Of a stretch of 64,000 nt of DNA, positions 22,531 through 34,225 are shown piece after piece. Within the stretch, counting starts at the first letter, position 1; every line of letters starts with the position of its first letter. Source of the stretch: Stomorhina lunata (Eukaryota > Arthropoda > Insecta > Diptera > Rhiniidae). The stretch is from NCBI GenBank assembly GCA_933228675.1, contig OW121743.1, forward strand, positions 85,088,938 through 85,152,937, in the 5' to 3' direction. The position numbers were made by a program, and so were the translations under genes. The notes under the pieces are model-generated. The model saw only the letters and a list, made by a program, of their open reading frames with translations. It was not told where the DNA came from and searched no databases.

Positions 22531-24095
22531 ATAGTGTTAGCAATACTGAAACTTCTACAGACACTAATAGTAATACTGATAAAAATACTGATACTAATAA
22601 TGATGGTAACACAAATGTTTAAGAGAGGCTAATACTGATACTAATAATATTACTTATATGGCACAAGTACTGATACTAGTACGGATGCTAATACTGATAC
22701 TAAGACCAATACAAATATTTATACTGACACTAGTACTAATACTGATATTTATGCTAGTACTAATACAAATTCTGATACTAGTACTGATATAAATACTAAT
22801 TACAATACTTATACTGGTACTAATAATGATTTCAATAATATTACTGATACAAATTGTGATACTAGTACCGATACTAACAATTATACTAGTACGGTTACAA
22901 ATACTGATTCAAGTACCGATACAAATGCTGATACTAGTACGAATACTGATACTAATACTGACTCTATTGATAATGACACTGGTACTAATACTGATATTGA
23001 TACTAGTTCAATACAAATTCTGATGCTAGTACTGATACACTTACTAAATAAAAATAGAGATATTGATACTAGTACTCATACCAATACTGATACTAGTACA
23101 GATACAAATACTGATACAAGTACTGATACAAATGCTATACTATTACGAATACTGATAATAATACTGACAATATAAAGATGCTTATACATTGACTATTACA
23201 AATATTTATACTGACACTGGTACTAAAACTAATACTGATATTGATACCAGTACAAATACAAATCTGATACTAGTACTGATACAAACACTGATTCTAATAC
23301 TAATATTGATACTAGTACTGATACAAATACCGATACTAATACTGACACAATTAACTAATACAAATATTTATACTGACACTAGTACTAATACTAATACTGA
23401 TATTTTTGTATTAATACAAAATCTGATACTTTTACTGATACAAATACTGATTCTAGTGCTAATAATAATATTGATACTAGAAATGATACAAATACTGAGA
23501 TTGATACTAGTGCCTATACAAATACTGATACTAGTACTGATAAAGATGCTAAGACATTGACAAATACAAATATTTATACCAATACTGAGTCTGATACTAG
23601 TACTGATACAAATACTGATACTAATACTGACACAATTAACTAATACAAATATTTATACTGACACTAGTACTAATACTCATATTAATACAAGTACTAACAC
23701 AAAATCTGATACTTTTACTGATACAAATACTGATTCTAGTACTAATAATAATATTGATACTAGTAATGATACAAATACTGAGATTGATACTAGTGCCTAT
23801 ACAAATACTGATACTAGTACTGATAAAGACATTGACAAATACAAATATTTATACTCAGTACCAATACTGAGTCTGATACTAGTACTGATACAAATACTGA
23901 TAATAATACTAATACTGATATTGATACCAGTAATGATACAAATACTGATACTTATATTGATATTGATGCTACTACTAATACAAATACTGATACTAGTACT
24001 GATACAAATACTTGTACTAATACTAAAACTGATATTAACATTACTGACACTGAGACTAAAACTGGTACTTATACTGATACTTGTACTAAAAACAA
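22531..24095 (+). repeat. Hexamer/12-bp array of ACTGAT, ACAAAT, ACTAGT, ACTAAT units
   Basis: A roughly 1.56-kb array with 6-bp period, made of shuffled ACTGAT, ACTAAT, ACTAGT and ACAAAT words, reading as TDTNTDTS in one frame. A block of about 300-350 bp (about 23330-23560) recurs at about 23630-23850 with the same variant order. Many frames stay open by periodicity. Confidence 0.95.
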
Positions 24096-25595
24096 ATTTT
24101 CTGTTATTTTACATCTTTCTTCGAATGTTTTATGATACTAAAACTTTTTCTATAAAATTCTTTTGCCGACTCTCGCACCTGATAACCCTTCTCATACTAA
24201 TGCTATTGTATTTACTAGTTTTGTTGTTATGCAAATTTGTTTATTAAATGTTAATAATGTCTACTTTATTTTTTGACATTGATGCTCTTTATATGAACCT
24301 GTCACTCGCTTTTTATGTTGCGGTAAAAGTGTAAATCCATCAAGATATGAATTAACATTTGTGGTTCCATGAGCAGGACTCATCATCAGCACCATCAGCG
24401 TGTATCTGTAGATTTGTTTGTTATCGAATTCACCGCCTTTACCTTGTTTGTTGTTTGTGTACCTTTCAAATCCTTTAATTTGTTTAACACTTTGATGTTT
24501 AACAAGCTCAGATAAATGTTCTCGTATTGTATCTTGATTTCAGAAACTCAGATGTGAATAAAAACATATGTAGTCAATTGCAAATGCAGGGGAATACATG
24601 TTTTTATCAGTATCTGCATGTGTGTATCTGTTGGTGTTCATACACCTGGATGTTGGCTTAATTGACATTTAACCTCTATTAGTAATTAGTGTAAACAACC
24701 ATTGCTTTTAATTGCAAACTTTTATAAAATGTCTCAATTTATATGTTTGTATTTAAACAGTTTAATTTGTCTGTATTTGTATCTGCATTTACATTAGTAC
24801 CTTTTATCAGTGACTGTGAAAGTATTAACGTTCCAAATAAACTTTCACCGCGAAAAACTAAAACATTTTATAGTGAAAAGGTAATAAACTTGAACTTGTT
24901 AGGATCTTAATATGTTTGCATGCAGTTCTTTTGGAGAAATAAGATAAATAAATAAGTTTAATTTAGTTAATTTCTTAGAAAATTTACAAAGGAAAAACCT
25001 TGGCTGAAATGCAACATTATCCTCTAAATGCTTAGTTAAAGTTTATTAATTATGTTTTAGCTAAAATGTAAATACGAAAAGTGGTAAATCTTAATTAGTT
25101 AAAATGAAAGGAGGCAGACATAATAACCGTCGAAGTCATGTTAAGAAAAGTTCGACAACATAATCAAAGTTATAAAGTTCGTACTACAAACATTATACGC
25201 AAGGAAATATTTCAACTAAAAATCTTAAATTTGAGCTATGTTTAATCAAATATTGTTAGAGAACAAAATATACAAGACCGAAAACTTTATAACATCTAAT
25301 TTTGTATATTGATCATCTGTAACTTTTAGAGATATATCATATGTTTAACATTTCATCATTTTCTTAAAAGTAATGTTTTTGTGTCAGTTTGTCATTCGGC
25401 ATAAAAAGTGAGTAGGGTTAGGTCATCAATAATGTCAATAGCTGGCTCCATGTGGCTTTACATCACATGTGACATTTTTAAAGACAACGAGAAAGGGGAT
25501 GGAAATGGAAACAAAATTATCAAATTAAAATTTTGAACTACTTGTTCTTTAAAAAGTTTTTCATATCCTTTAAAAAGAAATATTTTAAACTGAAA
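24096..25595. other. Low-copy spacer with no feature seen
   Basis: Mixed-composition DNA without arrays or element ends that I can recognise. Short CATCATCAGCACCATCAGC tracts lie near 24378. Confidence 0.6.
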
Positions 25596-25636
25596 AAAAT
25601 TACTAATAATACAAATACTAATACTAATACTAAAAA
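25596..25636 (+). repeat. Small patch of ACTAAT/ACAAAT hexamers
   Basis: ACTAATAATACAAATACTAA and further ACTAAT words form a 40-bp patch of the hexamer family, directly at the left edge of the 29-bp AT satellite. Confidence 0.8.
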
Positions 25637-27590
25637 GTTTTTAGAGATTTCTATCTAGAAAGTAAATTTTTGAAAAATTTCCTATAAAAAGTAAATTTTT
25701 GAAAAATTTCCTATAAAAAGTAAATTTTTGAAAAATTTCCTATCAAGTATAAATTTTAAAAAAATTTCCTACAAAAAGCAAATTTTTGAAAAATTTCCTA
25801 TAAAAAGTAAATTTTTAAAAAATTTCCTATAAAAAGTAAATTTTTGAAAAATTTCCTATAAAAAGTAAATTTTTGAAAAATTTCCTATAAAAAGTAAATT
25901 TTTGAAAAATTTCCTATAAAAAGTAAATTTTTTTAAAATTTCCTATAAAAAGTAAATTTTTGAAAAATTTCCTATAAAAAGTAAATTTTTTTAAAATTTC
26001 CTATAAAAAGTAAATTTTTGAAAAATTTCCTATAAAAAGTAAATTTTTGAAGAATTTCCTTTAAAAAGTAAATTTTTGAAAAATTTCCTATAAAAAGTAA
26101 ATTTTTGAAAAATTTCCTATAAAAAGTAAATTTTTGAAAAATTTCCTATAAAAAGTAAATTTTTGAAAAATTTCCTATAAAAAGTAAATTTTTGAAAAAT
26201 TTCCTATAAAAAGTAAATTTTTGAAAAATTTCCTATAAAAAGTAAATTTTTGAAAAATTTCCTATAAAAAGTAAATTTTTGAAAAATTTCCTATCAGGTA
26301 TAAATTTTAAAAAAATTTCCTACAAAAAGCAAATTTTTGAAAAATTTCCTATTAAAAGGAAATTTTTTAAAAATTTAATATAAAAAGTAAATTTTTGAAA
26401 AATTTCCTATAAGAAGTAAATTTTTGAAAAATTTCCTATAAAAAGTAAATTTTTGAAAAATTTCCTATAAAAAGTAAATTTTTAAAAAATTTCCTATAAA
26501 AAGTAAATTTTTAAAAAATTTCCTATAAAAAGTAAATTTTTAAAAAATTTCCTATAAAAAGTAAATTTTTGAAGAATTTCCTTTAAAAAGTAAATTTTTG
26601 AAAAATTTCCTATAAAAAGTAAATTTTTGAAAATTTCCTATAGAAACTAAATTTTTGAAAAATTTCCTATAAAAATAAGAAATTTTTGAAAAATTTCCTA
26701 TAAAAAGTTAATTTTTGAAAAATTTCCTATAAAAAACTAATTTTTGAAAAATTTCCTATAAAAAGTAAATTTTTGAAAAATTTCCTATAAAAAGTAAATT
26801 TTTGAAAAATTTCCTATCAAGAATAAATTTTAAAAAAATTTCCTACAAAAAGCAAATTTTTGAAAAATTTCCTATTAAAAGGAAATTTTTGAAAAATTTA
26901 ATATAAAAAGTAAATTTTTGAAAAATTTCCTATAAGAAGTAAATTTTTGAAAAATTTCCTATAAGAAGTAAATTTTTGAAAAATTTCCTATAAGAAGTAA
27001 ATTTTTGAAAAATTTCCTATAAGAAGTAAATTTTTGAAAAATTTCCTATAAAAAGTAAATTTTTGAAAAATTTCCTATAAAAAGTAAATTTTTGAAAAAT
27101 TTCCTATAAAAAGTAAATTTTTGAAAAATTTCCTATAAAAAGTAAATTTTTGAAAAATTTCCTATAAAAAGTAAATTTTTAAAAAATTTCCTATAAAAAG
27201 TAAATTTTTTTAAAATTTCCTATAAAAAGTAAATTTTTGAAAAATTTCCTATAAAAAGTAAATTTTTGAAGAATTTCCTTTAAAAAGTAAATTTTTGAAA
27301 AATTTCCTATAAAAAGTAAATTTTTGAAAAATTTCCTATAAAAAGTAAATTTTTGAAAATTTCCTATAGAAACTAAATTTTTGAAAAATTTCCTATAAAA
27401 ATAAGAAATTTTTGAAAAATTTCCTATAAAAAGTTAATTTTTGAAAAATTTCCTATAAAAAGTAAATTTTTGAAAAATTTCCTATAAAAAAGTTAATTTT
27501 TCAAAAATTTACTTTTCATAGGAAATTTTTGAAAAATTTCTTATAAAAAGTAAATTTTTTGAAAATTTGCTATAAAAAGTAAATTTTTAG
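25637..27590 (+). repeat. AT-rich 29-bp satellite, CCTATAAAAAGT type, with higher-order repeats
   Basis: About 67 units of 29 bp have the form CCTATAAAAAGTAAATTTTT followed by GAAAAATTT. A marker pair of units (CCTATCA-GTATAAATTTT then CCTACAAAAAGCAAATTT) recurs near 25738, 26290 and 26813, giving higher-order periods of about 551 and 523 bp (19 and 18 units). Other markers (GAAGAATTTCCTTT, AAAATAAGAAATTT) recur in the same way. One unit at about 27503-27530 is inverted. Confidence 0.95.
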
Positions 27591-28020
27591 AATTCCATTT
27601 CATATTTTTGCTATTTAGGTGTTATATTCTCCTGGTTTCTTTCCCCTAAATTTAATGGAAATCACGTTTAAATAATATTTAAGACCATTTTGAATGTTGT
27701 ATGATTTTCTTATTTTTCATATAAAAATAGGCACGTTTTCAATTAAAAATTAATTTCAGCCGTTAGTTTAATCAAAATTTGCAATTAATAAAAGCCAATA
27801 GAGGAATATGCTCAAGGACAACATATTCCTGGTAAAATTCACTTTGTATAAAATATTTATTTATTTTATTACAAAATCAATAGCACTATCAACAAGGATA
27901 TGTGCGAAAAAAAATCCTTTAACAAAGTCATTTACAATTTATTATGAAAAATCCATAAGGAATTTTTAGTTTTTTTTTTTGTATGCAATTTCATTGAAAA
28001 TATTTATATACTAAAAAAGA
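27591..28020. other. Low-copy AT-rich spacer
   Basis: Nothing identifiable; AT-rich sequence between two repeat domains. Confidence 0.55.
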
Positions 28021-31000
28021 CTTAAAAAAGCTTTTTTATTCTTTCATACAAATATGAAAGAAATTAAATTCAGATCACGTGATTTTGATGAAGAAAAAAC
28101 GAAATTGCAGTCATTTTAAATGAGAACATGAACAGTAAAAATGAAAAATTGGCGGAAAACTCATGACACTGTTACGATGTAGTGTTGTACAAAAACTTTA
28201 GCACGTAAAAGCCTTTATAAATTTGTAATTTGAAAAAATATATTTTTTATTTTATCTTAGTTGCATATCAGGAGAGTTGTGCGCAAATTTTCAATCAAAA
28301 TATGTCCTTATTTTACCTTGAAATGAAAATAAAAATGCTAATATGTGAAAAAGGATATGAGTCAATAAAACTGTATAAAAATATACAGGAAATTTTAATT
28401 TTTGAAAAAGTATTGAACATTTTTTCAAGAAAATATGTAATTCAGCTTTTCAGCAAAGCTTTTTAGAAAAGCTTTTTTAATAAAAAGAAACATATTTTTG
28501 AATAAAAACTTAATAAGATGTGATTTAAGTAAATAGGTAAGGCTTTAACTTAAAAGATGAGCTTTTTGTAAAAAATAGAGTTTTTAGAAAAAAGTTGTCT
28601 TATGTGTAAAACAGATCATTCGATGCAAAATTAGGCTTTTATTTGCAGAGCAGAGACAAAAAGTCGGTAAAAACTTTTATTGAAAAGTATAGCTTTTAGA
28701 AAAAATCTACGTTTTTGTTTTAAAATAGTAGTTTTTATAAAAAATTTATGCTTTAATTTTTTAGATTTTTGTACATTTTTATGTTTTTCTAACAAAATTT
28801 TAATTTACTTTAAACCGAATTGTTTAAGTGTAGTCAATTAGTAGAAGAGCTTTTATTGAAAATGGAAGGATTCGATTTTAAATAAAATGTTTAAGCTTTT
28901 TATAAAAAGATCAACTTCATAGACATTTTTTAAATAACTCAAAAAATACTTCAAACATTTAGTGGAAGAGCTTTTATTAAAAATGAAGCTTTTAGTATTA
29001 TTGTGCAAATTTCACTTTAAATCAGAAACTTTCATTTAAAAAAGAAGAAGATTTACAAACGCACAAATTCTACTGTCAAAAAAGCTTTTTAATATTGTTT
29101 GGAGGCATTCGATTTGAAATAAATTTTTATAGCTTTTTATAAAAAGCTCAGCTTTTCATAGAAATTTTCCAATTACTTTAAAACAATTACTTCAAACTAA
29201 TTGGTGGAAGAGCTTTCATTGAAAATCGAGCTTTAAGTATTTTTATTTCATTATTTTTATTTTTTATTTATTATTTGACTTAAAAACTTTCATAAAAAAA
29301 AGTAACTATATAAAGGCGTAAAGTTTCTAAAGCTTTAAAAAATTGTTGAGTTTTTTAACTTAGAATATTTTTCTTTAAAACGAATTGTTTGAGTGCAGTT
29401 AAATTGCATAAGATCTTTTATAAAAAGCAGAGCTTTTGTGTTTTTTGTAAATTATTTTCAAAATTTTACTTAAAATTAATAGCTTTTATTTGAAATAGAA
29501 GAACAAAAGACACAAGAGAATCTACATCAATTTTTGATTTAACTGTTTAGAGGCAATTCATTTTAAATACAATTTAAAGCTTTTTTTTAAAAAGCTCAGC
29601 TTTTATAGCAATTTAATATTAAGTAAAGCTTTTACCTAAAAATCACATTTTGTTCATTCTCCTGTGAAAATAGGACCGTTTTCAATTTAAAATTATTTAC
29701 AACCGTTATAAGCTGATAAACAGATAAGCTTTTATTAAAAATGGAGCTTTTATGGATTTTTTATTAAAAATTTGACTTTTTATCAAAAACTTTAACGAAA
29801 ATCTAAGAACAATAAAAAATACAACAATTCGTCTTTAAAAAAAGCTTTTAAAAAGAAGGATTTAATTTGAAATAAATTTTTAAAACTTTTTATAAAGAGC
29901 TTTGATTTTCATAGAAATTTTATTTCAACTAGAACCTTTTTCCTCAAATCACATTAAATACAAATTATGTAAAGAAAGGACTAAAAACTCGAAAAATTTA
30001 CATCCTAAGCTTTTTTTCAATTAAAATGTTACGTTTTTTATGCAAAGAAAGGACTAAAAATTTACAAAATTTACATCCTAAGCTTTCTTCAATTGAAATA
30101 TTACGTTTTTATTATAAGAGCAAACTTTTAGTCAAAGTTAATAAATTTACCAAAAAATATTCCCTTCTTGAAAAATAGGGTCTAGAAAAAATTTAAGTTT
30201 GAAGAAAGCTTTTAATTAGAGTTTTAAATAAAACTACGAGTATTTATATGAAAGGATCGTATTAATGTCAAACTTTTATTAAAAAGTCCTTATTTAAGTA
30301 GTAGAGTTTTAATTATAAACATTTGTATATATAAATATAAAAAGTTTAAGCTTTAGGAAAGCTTTTTGATTATTTCTTTTAGTCCAATCAAAATAATAGT
30401 TTCATTTGAAAGAGTCGTGTTATCAGTCAAGCTTTTATTCAAAAGTCTTTAAGTTAGATGATGAGCTTTTAAAAACAAACACACATATAAACAAAATGTA
30501 AATATTATATGTATTAGTTGTATTTTTTTAGCTTTTATGATCTCTAAGTTAAAAGCTTTCAAAACCTAGACTTTAAATTTAAAGCTCTAACTAAATTTAT
30601 GAGCTTTTAACAAGTTTATTTTTAAGAGTTTGAGTTCAAATTCAAATTATTAAGTTTTTTTTATCAAAGCTTTAATTAAAATTTTGTCATCGAGTGAAGT
30701 TTATAGTCAAACATTTACACAAAAGACATTTCCATGTCTTAAAATTGACATTTTAAAAGCTTAGTTTTGTTCTTAAATATAAAAAAAATGTAATTTTGAG
30801 TGATAAAGCAAAAATTAGGATATAAATGTAATTCTTGAATATCCTCTAAAGAATTTTTAATCTTTAGTTCAAATGGAACTTTCTTTATCTTTAGTTCAAA
30901 TGGAACCAAAAACAAACAAATGGTTATGATACCAATAGAATGTATCCGAAATGATATGTGCTTTTACATACAACTTGAATTGTTCCACTTAGAAAATTTC
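28020..31000. repeat. Degenerate AGCTTTT-rich repeat domain
   Basis: AAAAGCTTTT-type words occur every few tens of bases on both strands. Longer degenerate copies share a GGCATTCGATTTGAAATAAA start, a TTTATAAAAAGCTCAGCTTT middle and an AATTGGTGGAAGAGCTTT end, starting near 28868, 29104, 29551 and 29857. The domain looks like an old, heavily mutated tandem repeat with a period of about 240-450 bp. The 78-codon frame at 28230-28466 is AT-driven and not called as a gene. Confidence 0.6.
29968..30116 (+). repeat. 73-bp tandem duplication
   Basis: AAAGAAAGGACTAAAAA, then TTTACATCCTAAGCTTT and ATGTTACGTTTTT recurs with a 73-bp offset (29971 and 30044), with a few mismatches. Confidence 0.85.
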
Positions 31001-32172
31001 TAAAGCATTCCTATCATTGTCTTTATAAAATCCTGTCACCAGCAGATCGGAACAGAGAAAAACGTATATACTCTTAATATTCTAAGTTTGACCTAAAATA
31101 ATTTTCTAGTCGATAAATTTACTTTCTTCTAAATAAAATGAAAACATACTCATACCATCATAACTCCCACCATCATACCCTTTTATTCCATATTCAACTC
31201 AAGACAGTCACACAAATTGACAATTGGTCAAAATTGCTAGATAATTTCCATAAAATTTTGTGAAATAGTTAGAAGAAATAAAAAAAAGAAAACTTGTAGT
31301 TTTCTTTTGTTTAACATGTTTTAACCACATTTTTACATACGATAATAGAAAATGGAAATGGAAAAACAAGACAACTTAAGAAAGGGAAAACTAACAACAA
31401 TAACTACTAATATTATGTGTGCCAGCCAGCCAGTCAGTCAGTCACTCAATCATTCTTTTAGTCATTGAGTCAGAGTATCCTTTTTAGGTCCCTACATTGT
31501 TGTCAACAGCTTAAAAACAAGGATATGTTGGCTGCTGCTGTTGTTGCTGTGTAACATTTAAGTGAGTCATTCAAATTTTAGTGAATGTGTCTCATCATCA
31601 GAGTGTGTGGCACCATTAAATGTAGTTCATTTTAAGGAATTATCCAAAGACGACAGTTCCATAGACATGAGATGTACTCATACTTGTTTTAGTATCACTA
31701 TGAATGTATAACATGTCCACCAAGTGCCCACTAAGTTTATGGAAGCGTGCAAGTGTATAGATGTCGCCTAGTTTTATAATGAATCAATGTAGTTGTTTTT
31801 TTTTTATAAAACAGGAAAAAACTTTCTACGAAAATTACAATGTATTGTAAATAATCCTCTTTAATATTCGTCTTAAATTGCTAAACATTCATAATACTTA
31901 GATACAATGCGAGTAATACACATATATGACACAAAAGCTCGCTCTAAGAGGAATGATTTTAAGGCCTTTTGCTTTGAGACCTTCCAAGTACTTTCAAAAA
32001 TACCTGATTAAAAGAAAACCATGACATTTTAGATTAATTTTTTTTTGAATTTTTAAAATCTCTAGTTAAAGCTCAATTTTAAAATCTCTAGTAAAAGCTA
32101 AACTAAAAGCTTAATTTTTATTAAAAATGAAACTTAGATTCAATAAGAAGTCCGGTACGGAAACAATATGTT
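31001..32172. other. Low-copy spacer
   Basis: More balanced composition from 31380 to 31700, with GCCAGCCAGCCAGTCAGTCA and two TGAGTCA words (AP-1-like, near 31467 and 31563). No gene seen. Confidence 0.55.
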
Positions 32173-32318
32173 TGTTCCCGTACTCTAACGAAGCAAGCTA
32201 AACTAACTCAAACGTGTTCGCATACAAAATTTGTAATACAAATTGTTGTTTTTTGAGTAATTTCTAACAACTTCGGACTGTTTCGGGTAGTTTCGTTAGA
32301 GTACGGGAACAACATCAT
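32173..32318. mobile_element. Short MITE with 20-bp perfect terminal repeats
   Basis: TTGTTCCCGTACTCTAACGA (32172-32191), plus one further A, is exactly repeated in inverted orientation at 32292-32312. AATATGTT occurs at both 32165-32172 and 32319-32326 and could be an 8-bp target duplication, though it leaves a few unpaired bases at the right end. The interior carries GTTTAGCTTGC-like and AACTTCGGACTGTTTCGGG sequence. A relic lies at 13190. Confidence 0.75.
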
Positions 32319-33290
32319 AATATGTTCAAAAATAAATTCTTTATTCTGTTTAGATTCGATCTATCCATGAAAAGTGGTTTCTTGCCAAAAGTTTCAGAAA
32401 TCAGTAGAGCTTTTAGTTAAAATCAAGGTATAATTAACAAAAAAAGGTAATATTTGATCAAACAATTATTGTAGGTCCATGGTAGGCAAAAAGAGAATAT
32501 AGGAAATATCAATGTATTGGTGATTTAACAAATAAAGAGACTTAAAACAAATAAATATTTTCTTGTCCTCTTTTGCATGTGTTTTGTTGTTGCAAATCAT
32601 ACAAATGAGTGTTTTTCATATTTTTGTTTGTTTTTTCTTTTTTCGTGTATGTGAAAATTAAGAAGTATTCAAGCACTAGCTTTTAGTGGTTAAGTCAAAT
32701 TCTAAGTGAAAATTCGAAATCCCTATAAGTTCTTAATGAATTATGTTATTTTGTATTCGAGACGTTGTAAAAAAATTAAAACTAAAAATTAACCCTCAAA
32801 GTTTTAAAAAAGCTTAAACTCTTATATTTAAAACAGACCTGTCGAAAAACACATACATTAATATTTGTATTTGCGGTAAACAGCTTTGAAAGCTCTTACG
32901 GTCAGTGTTCCCAGATTCACATTTTTTTCGTATATTCGAACATTCTTTATATAATCGGGCAGCACTGACTTTAAAAAGACCACTGACCTTGCAAAGACAA
33001 TATTACGTAAGTGTGAGCGGGACAAACATAGTTGCGTCTAGCTCATACATTGTGTGTCGGTATGCAAGCTAAAAAGCTCTCTTCAGAACTGGACGGCTCC
33101 GATTTAAAAACTTATATTAATTCTATAAGATAAGCATTTATTTAAAATAATGAGCTTCTAGTAATATAGTCGAGCTTAAAGTGTATAAATAAAAATTTTA
33201 GCTCATAAGTAAAGCTTAATTTAGTTTTTAAGCTTTAAATGAAAACACAGTTTTTTTAATTTAATAGATTGACCATTTAATATAAAGTCG
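32319..33290. other. Low-copy spacer with a small inverted repeat
   Basis: GGTCAGTGTTCCCAGA (32900-32915) and GGGCAGCACTGAC (32957-32969) form hAT-like CAGTG(T/C)T ends only about 69 bp apart. No target duplication is evident. AGCTTTT words continue at low density. Confidence 0.4.
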
Positions 33291-33299
33291 AGCTTTTAG

Positions 33300-33595
33300 C
33301 AAAGTTCTACATTTTAGTTCTTTCAGTAAAGTTTGGGCTTTTAGTGAAGCTCAAGCTTTTGGTAAAGTTCGAGATTTTAGTAAAGTTCGAGCTTTTAGTA
33401 TAGTTTGAGAAATTAGTAAAGTTCGAGCTTTTTGTTAAGTTCGAGCTTTTAGCAAAGTTCGAGATTTTAGTAAAGTTCGAGATTTTAGTAACCTTCAAGC
33501 TTTTAGTAAAGTTCATGTTTTTAGTAAAGTTCGAGATTTTATTGCAGTAAAGTTCGAGCTTTTAGTAAAGTTATTATACTTTTTAGTAAAAGCTT
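33300..33595 (+). repeat. 18-bp satellite TTTTAGTAAAGTTCGAGC, forward arm
   Basis: About 16 units of 18 bp. The minus-strand reading (TKSSNF/TKISNF, six residues per unit) is open for 69 codons because 18 is divisible by three; it is not a gene. Confidence 0.93.
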
Positions 33596-33794
33596 TAGTT
33601 TTTTAGCTTTATTTCAAAAAAATAATTTTTCATAAAAGATTTCACTTTTTTCACTTCATCTTAAAATGAGTTTAAAATTTGTTTATTGTAAATTCTTGAC
33701 TTCTCATCTCTAATTTATTTTTTTCATTAAAAGAACTTTTCATTTATTTTATTATAAAATTATTATTTTTATTTATGCTAAATCGTTTTAAGAA

Positions 33795-34225
33795 AAATAT
33801 GGAATTTTTACTAAAAGCTCGAACTTAACTAAAGCTCGAACTTTACTAAAAGCTCGAACATTACTAAATGCTCGAACTTTATTAAAAGCTCGAACATTAC
33901 TAAAATCACTAACTTTACTAAAATCATGAACTTTACTCAAAGCTCGATCTTTACCTAAAGCTCGAACTTTGCTAAAATCTCTAACTTAACTTAATGATCT
34001 AACTTTATTAAAAGCTCGAATTTTTCATTTGAAACTTGCATTTTGACATAAAGTTGAAAAGCTTGAACTTGGCTAAAAGCTCGAACTTTACTAAAAGCTC
34101 GAACTATACTAAAATCTCAAACGTTACTAAAATCTCGAACTTTACTAAAAGCTCGAACTTTACTAAAAGCTCAAACCTAACTTAAAGCTCGAACTTCATT
34201 AATGGCTCGAACATTACTAAAAGTG
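33795..34225 (-). repeat. 18-bp satellite, inverted arm
   Basis: About 22 units of AAAAGCTCGAACTTTACT, the reverse complement of the array at 33300-33595, are present. The two arrays flank about 200 bp of AT-rich spacer and could fold into a long imperfect hairpin. Confidence 0.92.

Noticed and set aside
22826..24247. Hydrophobic ILILVLIQ-type frames (65-123 codons)
   Set aside because: They come from one reading frame of the ACTGAT/ACAAAT hexamer array and do not extend into unique sequence in a convincing way.
33307..33516. 69-codon TKSSNFTKISNF frame
   Set aside because: Six-residue period equals the 18-bp satellite; artefact.
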